A stretch of 7,452 bases of DNA from an uncultured Mesorhizobium sp. Its GTDB lineage: Bacteria > Pseudomonadota > Alphaproteobacteria > Rhizobiales > Rhizobiaceae. Below are positions 7,001 to 7,452 of this stretch, piece by piece. The stretch covers positions 1 to 7,452 of the forward strand of contig CATMOC010000171.1 of assembly GCA_950071955.1 (NCBI GenBank). Reading direction: 5' to 3'. Position numbers and translations under genes: made by a program. Below the pieces are notes generated by a model, which was not told the origin of the DNA, did no database searches, and saw nothing but the letters and a program-made list of their open reading frames with translations. Within the stretch, counting starts at the first letter, position 1; every line of letters begins with the position of its first letter.

Positions 7001-7285
7001 CTAGCGGGACCGGGAGATTCCCGACTTCACACGCCTGAGGGGGATGGAGGACTCGATGGAAGCGACGGCGGGAACGCGGGTGAGCTTGCCGGTGAGGAAA
7101 CGCTCGAACTCGGCGATGTCGCGGACCGCCACGCGCAACAGGTAGTCCCGGTTGCCCGTCATCAGCCAGCAGTCGACCACTTCCGGATAGGCGCGGACGG
7201 CGGTTTCGAATTCCTGCAGCGTGTCGTCCACCTGGCGGTCGAGCTTGACCGAAACGAAGACGGAAAACGCAAAGCCGGCCTTCGC
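7001..7285 (-). CDS. Lrp/AsnC-family transcriptional regulator, C-terminal part only
   Basis: About 95 residues matching the C-terminal ligand-binding (RAM/AsnC) domain. It shows GFAFSVFVSVKLDRQ, then DDTLQEFETAVRAYPEVVDC, then WLMTGNRDYLLRVAVRDIAEF, and the closing LTRVPAVASIESSIPLRRVK. The G-N-R-D-Y-L-L segment is the characteristic turn and strand that shape the effector pocket in Lrp-type octamers. A GTG at 7229-7231 (V of RQVDD) might be taken for a start, but the homology continues upstream of it in the same frame, so it is internal. The DNA-binding helix-turn-helix half is missing: at about 7274-7291 the frame passes into an unrelated enzyme. The gene points toward the ABC operon, tail to tail. 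Whether it regulates that operon is unknown; such regulators usually control amino-acid-related genes next to them. Confidence 0.85.
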   Translation of the reverse strand, partial: AKAGFAFSVFVSVKLDRQVDDTLQEFETAVRAYPEVVDCWLMTGNRDYLLRVAVRDIAEFERFLTGKLTRVPAVASIESSIPLRRVKSGISRSR

Positions 7286-7291
7286 CTCGTC
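7274..7291. other. Apparent gene-to-gene join (SMP-30 enzyme to Lrp regulator)
   Basis: On the minus strand GACGAGGCGAAGGCCGGC encodes D-E-A-K-A-G. It fits the end of the SMP-30 motif GTIDEA and also the residues that usually precede the first strand of the Lrp effector domain. Protein identity switches across it without a frame change, the same pattern as at 190-199. The breakpoint is inferred from motif recognition. Confidence 0.55.
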
Positions 7292-7450
7292 GATCGTCCC
7301 GAGGATGAAGCGGCCGCGCGGGTCCGTGCGGCCATCGTTGAAGCGGTTGGTGGCAAGGTGCTCGCCGGGGAGGATGAACTGGAGCGGCCCATCTACGGCT
7401 ATACCATCGTTGACGCGCTGCTCGCGATTACCACTTTTTCGGGCGCCAAC
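7274..7450 (-). CDS. Fragment of an SMP-30/gluconolactonase-family enzyme, running off the right edge
   Basis: Upstream of the regulator fragment, in the same minus-strand frame, the chain reads GPLQFILPGEHLATNRFNDG followed by RTDPRGRFILGTIDEAK. This is the core signature of SMP-30/gluconolactonase/LRE proteins: the Asn of RFNDG (codon at 7337-7339) contacts substrate or metal, and DP.GRF.LGT is the following propeller strand. Only about 40 residues are recognisable out of a usual 290-300. The remaining 20 or so codons toward the edge (7391-7450) match nothing I recognise and use AT-ending codons more freely. This enzyme type is the classical SMP-30 form. It is distinct from the strictosidine-synthase-like propellers inside the operon, and is not evidence of a third propeller in that system because it lies beyond a suspected join. 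Confidence 0.75.
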
Positions 7451-7452
7451 TT

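Noticed and set aside
5373..7004. Plus-strand open frame of about 543 codons overlapping the ATPase in another frame
   Set aside because: It is Arg/Pro/Gly-rich with no domain signature. The frame starting at 5401 contains all ABC ATPase motifs.
1..7452. CRISPR arrays, tRNA or rRNA genes, insertion sequences, attachment sites
   Set aside because: No regularly spaced repeats, cloverleaf or rRNA-like stretches, transposase motifs or terminal inverted repeats were seen; the window is almost fully coding.

Overview
The window is GC-rich coding sequence with strong C/G preference at third codon positions. Its gene content points to an alphaproteobacterium, probably of the rhizobial order Hyphomicrobiales. 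That placement is inferred from codon style and gene type; there is no marker gene. Almost all of the sequence is one plus-strand operon for a carbohydrate-type (RbsABC/CUT2-class) ABC importer. Short fragments of unrelated genes are attached at both edges.

Layout. Bases 1 to about 198 read as an internal piece of polyphosphate kinase (Ppk1). They continue in frame, through a short shared-looking stretch at 190-199, into an RbsC-type permease whose own N-terminus is missing (to 1113). Next come a periplasmic sugar-type binding protein (1141-2130), a GC-rich hairpin (2167-2188), and a second RbsC-type permease carrying a C-terminal SMP-30/strictosidine-synthase-like beta-propeller (2232-4364, 710 aa). 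A stand-alone sister propeller follows (4361-5404), then the double-domain ATPase (5401-6906). The last two junctions are ATGA overlaps, so these genes are probably translationally coupled. After 94 bases with no gene, the minus strand carries the C-terminal part of an Lrp/AsnC regulator (stop at 7001). Near 7274-7291 it is joined in frame to a piece of an unrelated SMP-30/gluconolactonase gene that runs off the right edge.

How the genes work together. The binding protein captures an unidentified small molecule, most likely a sugar, sugar acid, polyol or lactone. The two permeases form the channel and the ATPase drives uptake. The propeller fused to the second permease should lie in the cytoplasm at the channel exit and keeps residues matching the metal ligands of SMP-30-type hydrolases, so the entering compound may be hydrolysed as it arrives. 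The adjacent stand-alone propeller looks like a relative that has lost most of those ligands, and could be a non-catalytic partner or sensor.

Most interesting are the permease-hydrolase fusion and its paired, ligand-poor sister propeller. Most cautionary are the two in-frame gene joins, each less than 200 bases from an edge, which look more like assembly or recombination joins than native genes.
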